Positions 36,179-44,314 of a DNA stretch of 64,000 nucleotides are shown piece after piece. The notes below the pieces were generated by a model. The model made no database searches, had not been told where the DNA came from, and saw nothing but the letters and a program-made list of their open reading frames with translations. Positions within the stretch are counted from its first letter, which is position 1, and the number at the start of each line of letters is the position of its first letter. A program made the position numbers and the translations under genes. This stretch comes from Streptomyces humidus (lineage in GTDB: Bacteria; Actinomycetota; Actinomycetes; Streptomycetales; Streptomycetaceae), in contig NZ_BMTL01000027.1 in assembly GCF_014649655.1 (NCBI RefSeq), forward strand, positions 62,001 to 126,000. The letters run 5' to 3'.

Positions 36179-36285
36179 GCTGCCCGGTCTTCTGCAGTCC
36201 CGGTCTTCCGCTCTCCGGCTCCTGTGCTGTTCCGGCACTTCTGCTGCCCGGTCTTCTGCTGTCCAGTGTCCTCGATGTCCTCGAT
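36179..36285. repeat. Pyrimidine-rich repeat patch upstream of the oxygenase gene
   Basis: GCTGCCCGGTCTTCTGC occurs at 36179-36195 and again at 36243-36259, with degenerate CCGGTCTTC copies between and a tandem TCCTCGATG pair near 36270. It spans the promoter/leader of the DUF2236 gene (minus strand). It may reflect slippage or a binding array. Confidence 0.5.
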
Positions 36286-36334
36286 GTCCGCCCGGACCCG
36301 GGTGGCCGCGGGCCGTGCACGGGCGAGGCGGCGT

Positions 36335-37039
36335 TCAGGAACCCGGCCGACGAGGGCCTCGGCGCTGGTCACCGCTGGTCCGGCGGAGCGTCTCGGCGTG
36401 GCGTGCGACGTCGTCGACGCGGGCCGCGAGGTCGGGGTGGCCGGACGACAGATACGTCCGCGTGTCCGTGAGGGGGCCGACGAGGGCGGCGGCGTCGTCG
36501 GCAGCGAGGGCCGTGCCGAGCTCGACCAGCGGGGCCCGGGCGGCGGCCGGGAGGTCGGCGAGTGCGGTGATCTGGCCGGCGAGCCGGCGCAGGTCCGCCG
36601 CGTTGGCGCGGGCCCAGGCGGTGACGGTGCGGTCGGCCGCGCGCCGGTCGCGGGTGGCCTGCACCCGCTGCTCGCTCGTGGACCCGGGGTTTCCGGGGCG
36701 TACGCGAAGGTAGCGGCGTTCGGCGGCCTGCCGGCTGGAGACGCCGAGCGGCTGGGCGAGGTCCGCCCAGCTGGCCCCCGCCTGGCGGGCCTCCTCGATC
36801 AGCCCCGGCTCCCATGCGGCGAGCTGGTCGCGTACCTCGCGCAGCATCAGCAGCGCGGCGAGCGCCTGCTCTGATCCGGTCCCGGCCGCGCCGGGCGGCT
36901 CTCCGCCCGGCTGCTCGCCCTCCGGGGACGTCCGGGCGGTGTGCAGGGTCTCGTGGATCGTCCGGAGCGCCGCGGCGGCCAGGAAGGAGGCCGGGGTGAG
37001 ATCGCGGGCGCGGGGAACGGCCTGATCGTCGGTGGTCAT
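36335..37039 (-). CDS. rheA: RheA-type thermosensing repressor of hsp18
   Basis: 234 residues, Ala/Arg-rich, with a WADLAQPLGVSSRQAAERRY helix-turn-helix-like segment (~91-110). It matches the actinomycete regulator found divergently beside hsp18. In S. albus, RheA is a ~26-kDa protein that binds as a heat-labile repressor and controls hsp18 and its own gene (established). Two matching operators lie in the 132-bp divergent gap. CTGGAGG precedes the ATG at 37037-37039. Confidence 0.85.
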   Translation of the reverse strand: MTTDDQAVPRARDLTPASFLAAAALRTIHETLHTARTSPEGEQPGGEPPGAAGTGSEQALAALLMLREVRDQLAAWEPGLIEEARQAGASWADLAQPLGVSSRQAAERRYLRVRPGNPGSTSEQRVQATRDRRAADRTVTAWARANAADLRRLAGQITALADLPAAARAPLVELGTALAADDAAALVGPLTDTRTYLSSGHPDLAARVDDVARHAETLRRTSGDQRRGPRRPGS

Positions 37040-37055
37040 GGAGCCTCCAGGACAC

Positions 37056-37074
37056 TGTCATCACTTCGACGACA
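37056..37074. promoter_or_regulatory. RheA operator, copy 1
   Basis: TGTCATCACTTCGACGACA: one mismatch from TGTCATC-N5-GATGACA, the published RheA operator pattern. It lies 17 bp upstream of the rheA start codon, over its promoter or leader. Confidence 0.75.
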
Positions 37075-37080
37075 TTCAAC

Positions 37081-37109
37081 TTGTCATCACTTCGATGACA
37101 TGTTACAAC
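37081..37109 (+). promoter_or_regulatory. hsp18 promoter overlapping RheA operator, copy 2
   Basis: TGTCATCACTTCGATGACA (37082-37100) is an exact TGTCATC-N5-GATGACA operator, 26 bp from copy 1. It overlaps a -35 TTGTCA (37081-37086) and the spacer to a -10-like TACAAC (37104-37109). Binding would block hsp18 transcription. Confidence 0.8.
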
Positions 37110-37171
37110 GGGTGTCAGGTGAACCGCATTGGCAGCTACGTGCCTGGCCCGAACACTGGAGGTGTCCCCCG

Positions 37172-37606
37172 ATGTTGATGCGCACCGACCCGTTCCGTGA
37201 GTTCGACCGACTCACCCAGCAGCTCCTGCACACGCCCGGCACCTGGTCGCGGCCGTCGGCGATGCCGATGGACGCCTACCGCGAGGGCGAGGAGTACGTC
37301 ATCGCCCTCGACCTGCCCGGCGTCTCGCCGGACGCCATCGACGTCGACGTCGAGCGGAACATGCTGACCGTCAAGGCCGAGCGGCGACCCGTCGCCAAGG
37401 CGGACGACGTGCAGATGGAGCTCTCCGAGCGTCCCCTGGGCGTCTTCTCCCGGCAGGTCGTGCTGGCCGACACCCTGGACACCGAGCGCATCGAGGCGCA
37501 CTACGACGCCGGTGTCCTCACCCTGCGCATCCCGATCGCCGAGCGCGCCAAGCCCCGCAAGGTCACCGTCGGCGGCGGTTCCGCGCACAAGGAGATCAGC
37601 GGCTGA
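37172..37606 (+). CDS. hsp18: Small heat-shock protein Hsp18 (Hsp20 family)
   Basis: 144 residues. A short N-terminal arm starting MLMRTDPFREFDRL precedes an alpha-crystallin domain (~33-130: MPMDAYREGEEYVIALDLPG ... HYDAGVLTLRIPI), which ends in the conserved GVLTL strand and an I-x-I/V-like RIPI motif. It is an ATP-independent chaperone holding unfolding proteins as oligomers. GGAGGTG precedes the ATG. It is heat-induced through release of RheA from the overlapping operator. Confidence 0.95.
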   Translation: MLMRTDPFREFDRLTQQLLHTPGTWSRPSAMPMDAYREGEEYVIALDLPGVSPDAIDVDVERNMLTVKAERRPVAKADDVQMELSERPLGVFSRQVVLADTLDTERIEAHYDAGVLTLRIPIAERAKPRKVTVGGGSAHKEISG

Positions 37607-37729
37607 GCGGACCCCGCGGACCGCACCACCCCCACCCCTGACCACGGGCGCCGTCGGCGGCCGGCGGGCGAGCCCGGCCGCCGACGCGCGCACCGCGGAC
37701 CGCAGACGAGAAAGGCAACCGCGTCACCG

Positions 37730-38161
37730 ATGTTTTCGCTGCAGGAACGCCCGTCCGCCGTCGGCATGACGTTCGAGCAGATGCTGGAGAGAGTGCGGTA
37801 CGAGGGCGCGTATCCGACCCGGGCACGGGCCGAGGAGTCCGTGCGTGCCGTACTGGCCGCCCTCGGGCGTCAGATCACCGGCGACGAGCGTGTGGCACTC
37901 GCGGCGCGGCTGCCGCAGGAGGCCGCCCGCGTCCTCACCTCCGAGATCCCCGCCGGGGAGGACCTCACCGGCTGGGGCTTCGTCAAGGACCTGGCGTCCC
38001 GCACCGGCGGCACGGCCGCCACCACCCGCTGGGACGCCGGCACCGTCCTGCGCGTCGTGGCCCAGCTCGCCGGCGAGGAGCTCCTCAGCCGGATCCTCGC
38101 CCGGCTCCCTTCCGGTTACGCCCTGTTGTTCGGCCGCGCCGAGCTCGTCCAGGCGGCCTGA
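37730..38161 (+). CDS. DUF2267 protein
   Basis: 143 residues. From MTFEQMLERVRYEGAYPTRA the sequence follows the DUF2267 pattern (VLAALGRQITGDERVALAARLP, then LAGEELLSRILARLPSGYALLF). It is helical and cytoplasmic, with no known biochemical role. It often occurs near stress genes, as here just after hsp18. The ATG at 37730 has GAAAGG upstream; an internal ATG at 37766 also fits the domain start. Confidence 0.85.
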   Translation: MFSLQERPSAVGMTFEQMLERVRYEGAYPTRARAEESVRAVLAALGRQITGDERVALAARLPQEAARVLTSEIPAGEDLTGWGFVKDLASRTGGTAATTRWDAGTVLRVVAQLAGEELLSRILARLPSGYALLFGRAELVQAA

Positions 38162-38317
38162 ACGGCGCGGGCACGTGGACGTACCCGCACCCGGTGAGGA
38201 GCTCGCGGCCATGGCGGCCGCGGGCTCCCGCCGGTTCGGGCACCCCGCCCGGCCGAGGCATCGCCCGGCTCACCGGGCCACGCACCGACCGGCGGCCGAA
38301 CCCCGACGGCGCACGGC

Positions 38318-38353
38318 CGACCGCTCGACCGACGGCGACCGCTCGACCGACGG
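38318..38353. repeat. Tandem 18-bp perfect repeat
   Basis: CGACCGCTCGACCGACGG at 38318-38335 is repeated without gap at 38336-38353, with partial CGACCG copies on both sides. It lies in the convergent gap between DUF2267 and SRPBCC genes. Confidence 0.7.
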
Positions 38354-38391
38354 CCCGGCCGACCGGGCGGGCGGATCGGCCTCGGGGCGGG

Positions 38392-38874
38392 TCAGCGTGT
38401 GACCGTGCTGCGCTCGCGGAAGCGTTCCGACCGCTCGGCACGGTCCTGCTCCTCGCAGACGCGGGCGAGCCGGGCCAGCATCGCGCGGTGCCGCAGCTGG
38501 ATCACCGCCTCCGCACCGGCGTTGTGGAACCGCCCGCCCGCCCCCTGCAGCGGGTGTTCGTCGACGATCACCAGACAGTGTTCGCCCCAGGGGCGCAGCT
38601 CGACGGCGATCCGCGCGGTGCCCAGTACGCCCGCGTGGGCCTCCAGCTCCAGCTCGGAGCCCTCCTCGCAACGCCGGACGACGGTCTCGTTGGTCAGCTT
38701 GAGCGGGCCGAGGCGCACCGCGTAGCCGATCGCCGCACCGACCTGCGGCCACTGTCCCCGCACGGGTTCGGAGGACGACGTCCCGACCACCCAGTCCGCA
38801 TAGCGGCTGCCGTCCGAGAGGACGGCCCACACGGTCCGCGGACTCACCTTGATCAGACGATGCCGTACCGCCAC
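38392..38874 (-). CDS. SRPBCC (Bet v1-like/START) ligand-binding protein
   Basis: 160 residues with the SRPBCC helix-grip pattern: RLIKVSPRTVWAVLSDGSRY at the start, alternating beta strands (AIGYAVRLGPLKLTNETVV), and a long C-terminal helix. Such polyketide_cyc2-like proteins bind hydrophobic ligands or act as cyclases. There are no partner genes nearby. GTG 38872-38874 follows GGAGG at 6-nt spacing. Function unknown beyond the fold. Confidence 0.82.
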   Translation of the reverse strand: MAVRHRLIKVSPRTVWAVLSDGSRYADWVVGTSSSEPVRGQWPQVGAAIGYAVRLGPLKLTNETVVRRCEEGSELELEAHAGVLGTARIAVELRPWGEHCLVIVDEHPLQGAGGRFHNAGAEAVIQLRHRAMLARLARVCEEQDRAERSERFRERSTVTR

Positions 38875-39069
38875 TCCACACCTCCAGGACACCGGGACTC
38901 GGTCCTCTGCCAAGTGCCCGGCCCTGCGAAGACCAACCGGCAGACAGCCGATCTGTCCGCCCATGCCGGGGGAGAGGCCCCGACCGGCTGTGGGTGGTGC
39001 TGACACCACCGACAGCCGGGGTGGTGGCCGGAGTGATTCACGGACCGGGGCAGCCTAGCGTCACACTGC

Positions 39070-40434
39070 ATGGGACTTCTGAATCATCCGCGCACGGCGA
39101 CGGCGACGGCCGCTCTGGCCGCCGCGCTGGCGCTGGCGGCGGCCGCCGTTCCGGCCGCCGCATCCGGCCGGCCCGCCCCCGCCTCCGCCCCGCGCCTCTC
39201 GGCCTCGCCAACGGCGTTACCCGGCTGCGGCTCGCACACCGCCCTGCACGGGACGCTGCGCACGCTGACCGAGGACGACGGCCTCGCCGGGGCCGCCGTC
39301 GAGGTCACCGATCCGGTCTGCGGCCGCTGGAACGACGCGACGGGAACGGCCGATCTCGCCACCGGCCGCCCCATGAACGCCCAGGACCGGCTCCGCGCCG
39401 GCAGCGTCACCAAGACGTTCACCGCGACGGCCGTCCTCCAGCTGGCCGCCGAGCACCGCGTCGACCTGGACGCGCCCGTGGCCCGCTATCTGCCCGGCCT
39501 GATCGCGAGCAACGGCTACGACGGCCGGAAGATCACGGTGCGCCGGCTGCTCCAGCACACCAGCGGGCTGCCCGACTACCTCGAGGGCTCGGAGTGGGAG
39601 CACCCCGGGCGACTGCGTTACCGCCACTTCACCCCGCGCGAGCTGATCGCGCGGGCGCTCACCCTGCCGGCCCCCGGGACGCGGCCCGGCTCCGGATTCC
39701 ACTACGCGACCACCAACTACCTCGTCGCCGGCCTGATCGTCCAGGAGGTCACCGGTCGCTCGGCCGAGTCCGAGATCACCCGTCGCATCATCCGGCCGCT
39801 GGCCCTGCGCGACACCTACTGGCCCGGCGACGACCCCCGCCTGCGAGGCCCGCACTCGCACAGCTATCACGCATCCGACGCGGATACGGACGCCGACGCG
39901 GTGCGCACGGACGGCACCGACTGGAACATGACCTTCGGCGGCGTCGGCGGCGCGCTGGTCTCCTCTCCGGCCGACCTTGAACGTTTCTTCGGCGCCTTGC
40001 TCGACGGCCGGCTGCTGCCCTCGGAGCTGATGGCGCAGATGCGACGGACGGTGGCCGCCGACGCGGACCGCCTCTGGCCGGGCGCCAGGTACGGGCTCGG
40101 CCTGATCTCCAGCCCGCTGCCCTGCGGCGGGGTGTGGTGGGGCCATGCGGGGACCGTGCCGGGCGGCCATCGCGCCCTCGGCGCGGTGGGCCCCGGCGGG
40201 CGCCGCGTGGCCGTCGCGCTCAATGAGGTGCCGGCCACGGAAGAGGCCGAGGCGGACTTCCGCGCCGTGGTCGAGGCGGCCCTGTGTGAAGGCCGCCCGC
40301 CGCATTCCGCCTCCACCGCCCCGCCCGGTCCCACCTCCACCGCCCCTGCGCACGCCACGCCCACCGCCCCCCGGATCCCCGCCGCCCGAACCCTCACCGC
40401 CCGGATCCCCCACACCGCACAGGAGTCCGCATGA
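39070..40434 (+). CDS. Secreted beta-lactamase-family serine hydrolase (D,D-peptidase-like)
   Basis: 454 residues with an Ala-rich signal (1-~31). The class C/D,D-carboxypeptidase fold has S112-V-T-K115 (SxxK), Y212-A-T in place of the usual YxN, and an HAG triad near residue 358. The Pro/Thr/Ser-rich C-terminus (~405-454) is presumably unstructured. It may act on peptidoglycan peptides or small esters. Its stop overlaps the next gene's ATG (ATGA, 40431-40434), so the pair is translationally coupled. Confidence 0.88.
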   Translation: MGLLNHPRTATATAALAAALALAAAAVPAAASGRPAPASAPRLSASPTALPGCGSHTALHGTLRTLTEDDGLAGAAVEVTDPVCGRWNDATGTADLATGRPMNAQDRLRAGSVTKTFTATAVLQLAAEHRVDLDAPVARYLPGLIASNGYDGRKITVRRLLQHTSGLPDYLEGSEWEHPGRLRYRHFTPRELIARALTLPAPGTRPGSGFHYATTNYLVAGLIVQEVTGRSAESEITRRIIRPLALRDTYWPGDDPRLRGPHSHSYHASDADTDADAVRTDGTDWNMTFGGVGGALVSSPADLERFFGALLDGRLLPSELMAQMRRTVAADADRLWPGARYGLGLISSPLPCGGVWWGHAGTVPGGHRALGAVGPGGRRVAVALNEVPATEEAEADFRAVVEAALCEGRPPHSASTAPPGPTSTAPAHATPTAPRIPAARTLTARIPHTAQESA

Positions 40435-42056
40435 GCCTGCGTGCCGCCGCGCTGGCCCTGACCGCCACCGCCGGTCTGACCGTCCTGCCCGCTTCCCCCC
40501 AGCCCTCGACTCCGGCCGCCTCGGCGACCACCGCCGCCTCCTCGTCGTCCGCGTCCGGACGGCCGTCCGCCGACGCCCTGGCCCGCTACCACCACCAGCG
40601 GCCGACCTGGAAGAGCTGCGTCCTCGGTCCGGGCGACGCCGCCGGGCAGGAACTGGAGAAGGCCGGGGCGCGCTGCGCCGACGTCACCGTGCCCCTCGAC
40701 TACGCCCACCCCGACGGCCGCACGATCACCGTCGCCGTTTCGCGGATCAAGGCCGCCGACACCGCGCACCGCGTCGGCTCGCTCCTGCTCAACACGGGCG
40801 GCCCCGGCGGACAGGCCGTCGCCGACCCGCCCTGGGTGCGCGACGCGATGAAGGACGTGGGCGGCCGCTACGACATCGTGGGCATGGATCCCCGGTTCGT
40901 CGGCCGCAGCACCCCGCTGGACTGCGGCTGGCCCACCGGCAGCCCGTTCCGCTGGGCCGGCGAGGACCGGGCCGGCTTCGCCCGCGTGACGGCCCTCGCC
41001 CGGGACCTCGCCGACCGGTGCCGCAAGACGAACGCGGACGTGCTCCCGTACGTCACCACCCGCGACACGGCCCGCGACATGGACGTCGTCCGCGCGGTCC
41101 TCGGCGAGCGCCGTATCTCCTACCTGGGCTACTCGTACGGCACGTACCTCGGGGAGGTCTACGCCACGATGTTCCCCGGCCGCACCGACCGCATGGTCCT
41201 CGACGGAGTGATCGACCCGGCCCGCTACAGCCCCCGGCTGCTCGTCGGCACCGAGGACGCCAACGAACGGGCGCTGCGCCACTGGGCCGCCTGGGCCGCG
41301 CAACGCCACGCCGAGTACGGCCTCGGCGCGACCCGTGAAGCAGTCCTGGCCACCGTCGACCGGATCCGGCGCACCGCCGCCGAGCGGCCCCTGGTGATCG
41401 GCGGCGGGTCGTCGGCGACCTACCGACTCGACGTGCACACCGTGCCGTTCGTCGTCTTCAACGGTCTGTCGGACGACACGGACGCAGCGCGACGGTCGTT
41501 CGCGTCCTCCGTCCGCACCCTGCACCAGGCCGCGCGGGGGCGGCACGCCGAACCGGACGCCGACTTCGCGAGCGCTCTGGACTTCCTGCTGAAGGGCGGC
41601 GCCGGCGGGTCGGCCTACGGCAGCGTGCAGACCGCGATCCTCTGCGGTGACGTGCCCGCCCCGCGCGACCCCGAGGTTTACTGGCGGGACGTCCGGCGCA
41701 GCCGTGAACGCCACCCGCTGATGGGACCGTTCACCCACGACATCACCCCGTGCGCCTTCTGGGACCGGCCCCGCGAACGAGCCACCGTGGTGCGACGCGA
41801 CTTCCCCGCCCTGATGGTCAACGCCACGGGAGACCCCCGCACCACCTATGCCGGGGCGACCGCGATGCACGGCGCCTGGGCCAGCTCGCGTCTGGTCACC
41901 GTCGCCGGCTCCGACCGGCACGGCGTCTACGGCGCGTACGGCGACGACTGCGCCGACAGCACGGTCAACGCCTACCTGCGCACGGGCAGGCTGCCGGCCG
42001 CGGACATCACCTGTTCGGGGCCCCGTCCGGACGGTGATTCCGCCGCGGCGGGGTAG
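40431..42056 (+). CDS. Secreted tripeptidyl-aminopeptidase-like alpha/beta hydrolase
   Basis: 541 residues. A signal peptide (1-~30) is followed by the SlpD/SlpE/TAP-like fold. The oxyanion block LLLNTGGPGGQ is near 122, the nucleophile is S235 in GYSYGTYLGEVYA, and the C-terminal TAP_C domain has a catalytic His (GSDRHGVYG) and paired Cys (GDDC...ITC). It should remove N-terminal di- or tripeptides or hydrolyse esters outside the cell. Coupled to the preceding serine hydrolase by an ATGA overlap. Confidence 0.9.
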   Translation: MSLRAAALALTATAGLTVLPASPQPSTPAASATTAASSSSASGRPSADALARYHHQRPTWKSCVLGPGDAAGQELEKAGARCADVTVPLDYAHPDGRTITVAVSRIKAADTAHRVGSLLLNTGGPGGQAVADPPWVRDAMKDVGGRYDIVGMDPRFVGRSTPLDCGWPTGSPFRWAGEDRAGFARVTALARDLADRCRKTNADVLPYVTTRDTARDMDVVRAVLGERRISYLGYSYGTYLGEVYATMFPGRTDRMVLDGVIDPARYSPRLLVGTEDANERALRHWAAWAAQRHAEYGLGATREAVLATVDRIRRTAAERPLVIGGGSSATYRLDVHTVPFVVFNGLSDDTDAARRSFASSVRTLHQAARGRHAEPDADFASALDFLLKGGAGGSAYGSVQTAILCGDVPAPRDPEVYWRDVRRSRERHPLMGPFTHDITPCAFWDRPRERATVVRRDFPALMVNATGDPRTTYAGATAMHGAWASSRLVTVAGSDRHGVYGAYGDDCADSTVNAYLRTGRLPAADITCSGPRPDGDSAAAG

Positions 42057-42113
42057 AGGGACGTCGACCGGCCGCCCCCCACGCGGGCGAGTCTCCCCGG
42101 AGAAGGAGTGAGC

Positions 42114-42539
42114 ATGACCGACGACGCCTACCTGTTCCTGCTCGACGACGCGACCACGACGCTCGGCGTCCCGCCGTCAGCCGTCGGCGACCTCGCGTGC
42201 ATGGACACTCCCGCGGTGCAGGCGTGGCTCGCCGCCCAGGGAAGCTCGGCGACGTCGCCGCTCCTGCGCCTCCTGCCGCCGGAGGAGCGGGGGGCCGTCC
42301 CGGAGGGAGCGGAACGCCTGCCGGTCCCGCTCAGCGACGAGGAGCTGTCCCGTGTGCGCTGTCGGACGGCCCCGGCGGCGCTCGCGGACCTGGAGGAGGA
42401 ACTCCTCGCCTACCGGGACTGTGCCGGCGGCAGGGACGGCCTGATCGGGAGGGCGCTCGCCGCCGGCGTGCCGCCGCACCGCATCGTGGAGCTGACCGGC
42501 GTGGATCCCACGACGGTGACGGCGGCGGCCGAACGATGA
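42114..42539 (+). CDS. Hypothetical protein (141 aa)
   Basis: 141 residues, acidic and helical, beginning MTDDAYLFLLDDATTTLGVP and ending RIVELTGVDPTTVTAAAER, with the last helix pair helix-turn-helix-like. AGAAGGAG precedes the ATG at 42114-42116; GTG 42108 is possible. It follows the hydrolase by 57 bp and could be part of that operon. No family recognised. Confidence 0.7.
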   Translation: MTDDAYLFLLDDATTTLGVPPSAVGDLACMDTPAVQAWLAAQGSSATSPLLRLLPPEERGAVPEGAERLPVPLSDEELSRVRCRTAPAALADLEEELLAYRDCAGGRDGLIGRALAAGVPPHRIVELTGVDPTTVTAAAER

Positions 42540-42746
42540 CCGCGGCGGCCCCGGCCAGGAGCGGAGCAGAAGCTCAGGGGTGAGGCTCCGCGGTCGCCGC
42601 CGCACCGTCCGGCGTCCGTCGGCGCGTCGAACGGACCCGCGCCGCCCGGCCCGTGCCGTCGGCGGAGCGCTCGCCGTGTCCCGGGCGCGGCCCCGGGCAG
42701 GGCGGACGCCATTGCCGGCGACGTCCGCTCTGCCGGCCCGACGGGG

Positions 42747-44306
42747 TCACAGCCCGGTGACTTTGGCGCTCGCCGACAGCTCGTAGACCAGGGTGACCGT
42801 GCGCCGGCCGCCGGGTGGGAGGACGAGGTTCCACCGGGCGATGCCGTCCGCGTCGACCGTGTCGGGGGCGGGGGAGCAGGCCTCTTCCCGTATGCGTGTC
42901 TGCACCGCCGAGACCTCGGACACCGGGATCCGCTCGCGCAGGACGACCGTCTGGTCGCCGTGTTCGCCGGGGGTGGAGAACCTGGACAGGTGAAGCCGTA
43001 CCGTGCGGGTGATCAGGGTCCGTTGGGTGAGCGCGGAGGTGTCGCGGGTCTCCTCGGTCTGCCGGGTGATCCGGTGGTCGTCGCGGCTGCCGTAGGCGAG
43101 CTCGGCGGCGGCGCCCGGAGCGGTGAAGTCCAGTGCGCCACGGCCGCTGAAGCCGCTGTGGCGGACCAGGTCGACGGGGCCGGCGAGGAGTGCGTGGCCC
43201 GACAGGTTGTCGAACCGCACCACCTGGGTGACCAGCGGCGACAGCTCGGGTGCGCAGGCGTACTCGATGCCGGCGGTCGTGGTGAAGGCGGACAGCGGCA
43301 CCCGGTGGGCACGGCCGTCGGCGGGCACGGAGACCGGCGCGGGGGCGCTCAGCACCCGGACCTCGCCGCCGTCGTCCACCCCCGGCAGGCCGAGCACCGG
43401 GGCCGGCCCGAGGCCGAAGACGTCCTCCTCGCGCAGCTCGACGTCGACCGTGCGGCGCTCCGCCGAGGAACGGTCCTGAAGCGTCAGCCGGTCCTCGCCC
43501 AGCCGGGGCGGCTCCGTCGCCAGTGCCGAGCGCGCCGTCGACAGCGTCAACCGCACGTCCGACCAGTCCTCGCCCGTGCGCTGCCAGACCATCGCGTCGG
43601 TCTCCAGCGTGAGGGAGTCGCCGTCGAGCACGCTCCGGTAGACGGGCCGCCACAGCGCGCACGGTGTGAGATGGCTCAGCCGTAGCCCGGCCGGACCGGC
43701 GGCCGCGGCCTCGACGGTCAGCTCGATGTGGCCGATCAGCTCGGCCGGTTCGTCCCCCGCGAGGTCCATGGCCCGCCGGATCTCGCCCAGTTCGGCGTTC
43801 AGGGCGGCCGACTCGGCGTCCGCGGCGCGCAGTCGCTCGCCGTGGGTGTCGCGTTCGGCGTCCACCCGGTCCAGTTCGCGGTGCCAGCGGGGCGCCTCGC
43901 TCTCCCCGGAGCCCGCGCCTTCGCCGATCTCCCGCAGCAGATCCGCGGCGAGCCGGCCGAGCACGCCCAGCCGGGTCTGCAGCCGGTCGCGCTCCCGGCC
44001 CAGGGCCCCCAGCTCGGCTTCGAGGGTCCTCATGCGGCGACGCAGGGGGGACTCGTCGTCGGAGGGCTGCGGCCCGCGCGGCTGCCAGGTGCGCACGATG
44101 CGCACGTCGAGCACGGTCGCCGGGTGCGGGGCGGTCAGTTCGGCGTGCAGCGTACGGTCGACGGTCAGCGCGCTGACCGGCCCCAGCCGCAGCCGCTGGA
44201 CTCCGGCCGCGAGGGCGAGCTCGGTGCTGCGTTCGACGTGCGCGCGGTCCTCCAGACAGGTGACGGCGGTGACGGGGAGAGGAATCGGCTCCGGTGCCGT
44301 GGACAT
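42747..44306 (-). CDS. DUF4139 (MuiA-like) protein, shorter paralogue
   Basis: 519 residues. An N-terminal domain (ALTVDRTLHAELT) is followed by a coiled coil (~85-180), then the DUF4139 beta-rich region from ~190 to the end (WRPVYRSVLDGDSLTLETDA, a QRTGEDWSDVRLTLSTA segment, then DNLSGHALLAGPVDLVR, and NLVLPPGGRRTVTLVYELS). There is no signal or TM segment. The family's role (mucoidy inhibitor MuiA in Pseudomonas-type annotation) is poorly defined. It starts 8 bp after the stop of its paralogue, with AGGAG overlapping that end, so the two are an operon. Confidence 0.85.
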   Translation of the reverse strand: MSTAPEPIPLPVTAVTCLEDRAHVERSTELALAAGVQRLRLGPVSALTVDRTLHAELTAPHPATVLDVRIVRTWQPRGPQPSDDESPLRRRMRTLEAELGALGRERDRLQTRLGVLGRLAADLLREIGEGAGSGESEAPRWHRELDRVDAERDTHGERLRAADAESAALNAELGEIRRAMDLAGDEPAELIGHIELTVEAAAAGPAGLRLSHLTPCALWRPVYRSVLDGDSLTLETDAMVWQRTGEDWSDVRLTLSTARSALATEPPRLGEDRLTLQDRSSAERRTVDVELREEDVFGLGPAPVLGLPGVDDGGEVRVLSAPAPVSVPADGRAHRVPLSAFTTTAGIEYACAPELSPLVTQVVRFDNLSGHALLAGPVDLVRHSGFSGRGALDFTAPGAAAELAYGSRDDHRITRQTEETRDTSALTQRTLITRTVRLHLSRFSTPGEHGDQTVVLRERIPVSEVSAVQTRIREEACSPAPDTVDADGIARWNLVLPPGGRRTVTLVYELSASAKVTGL

Positions 44307-44314
44307 GGGCTGTG

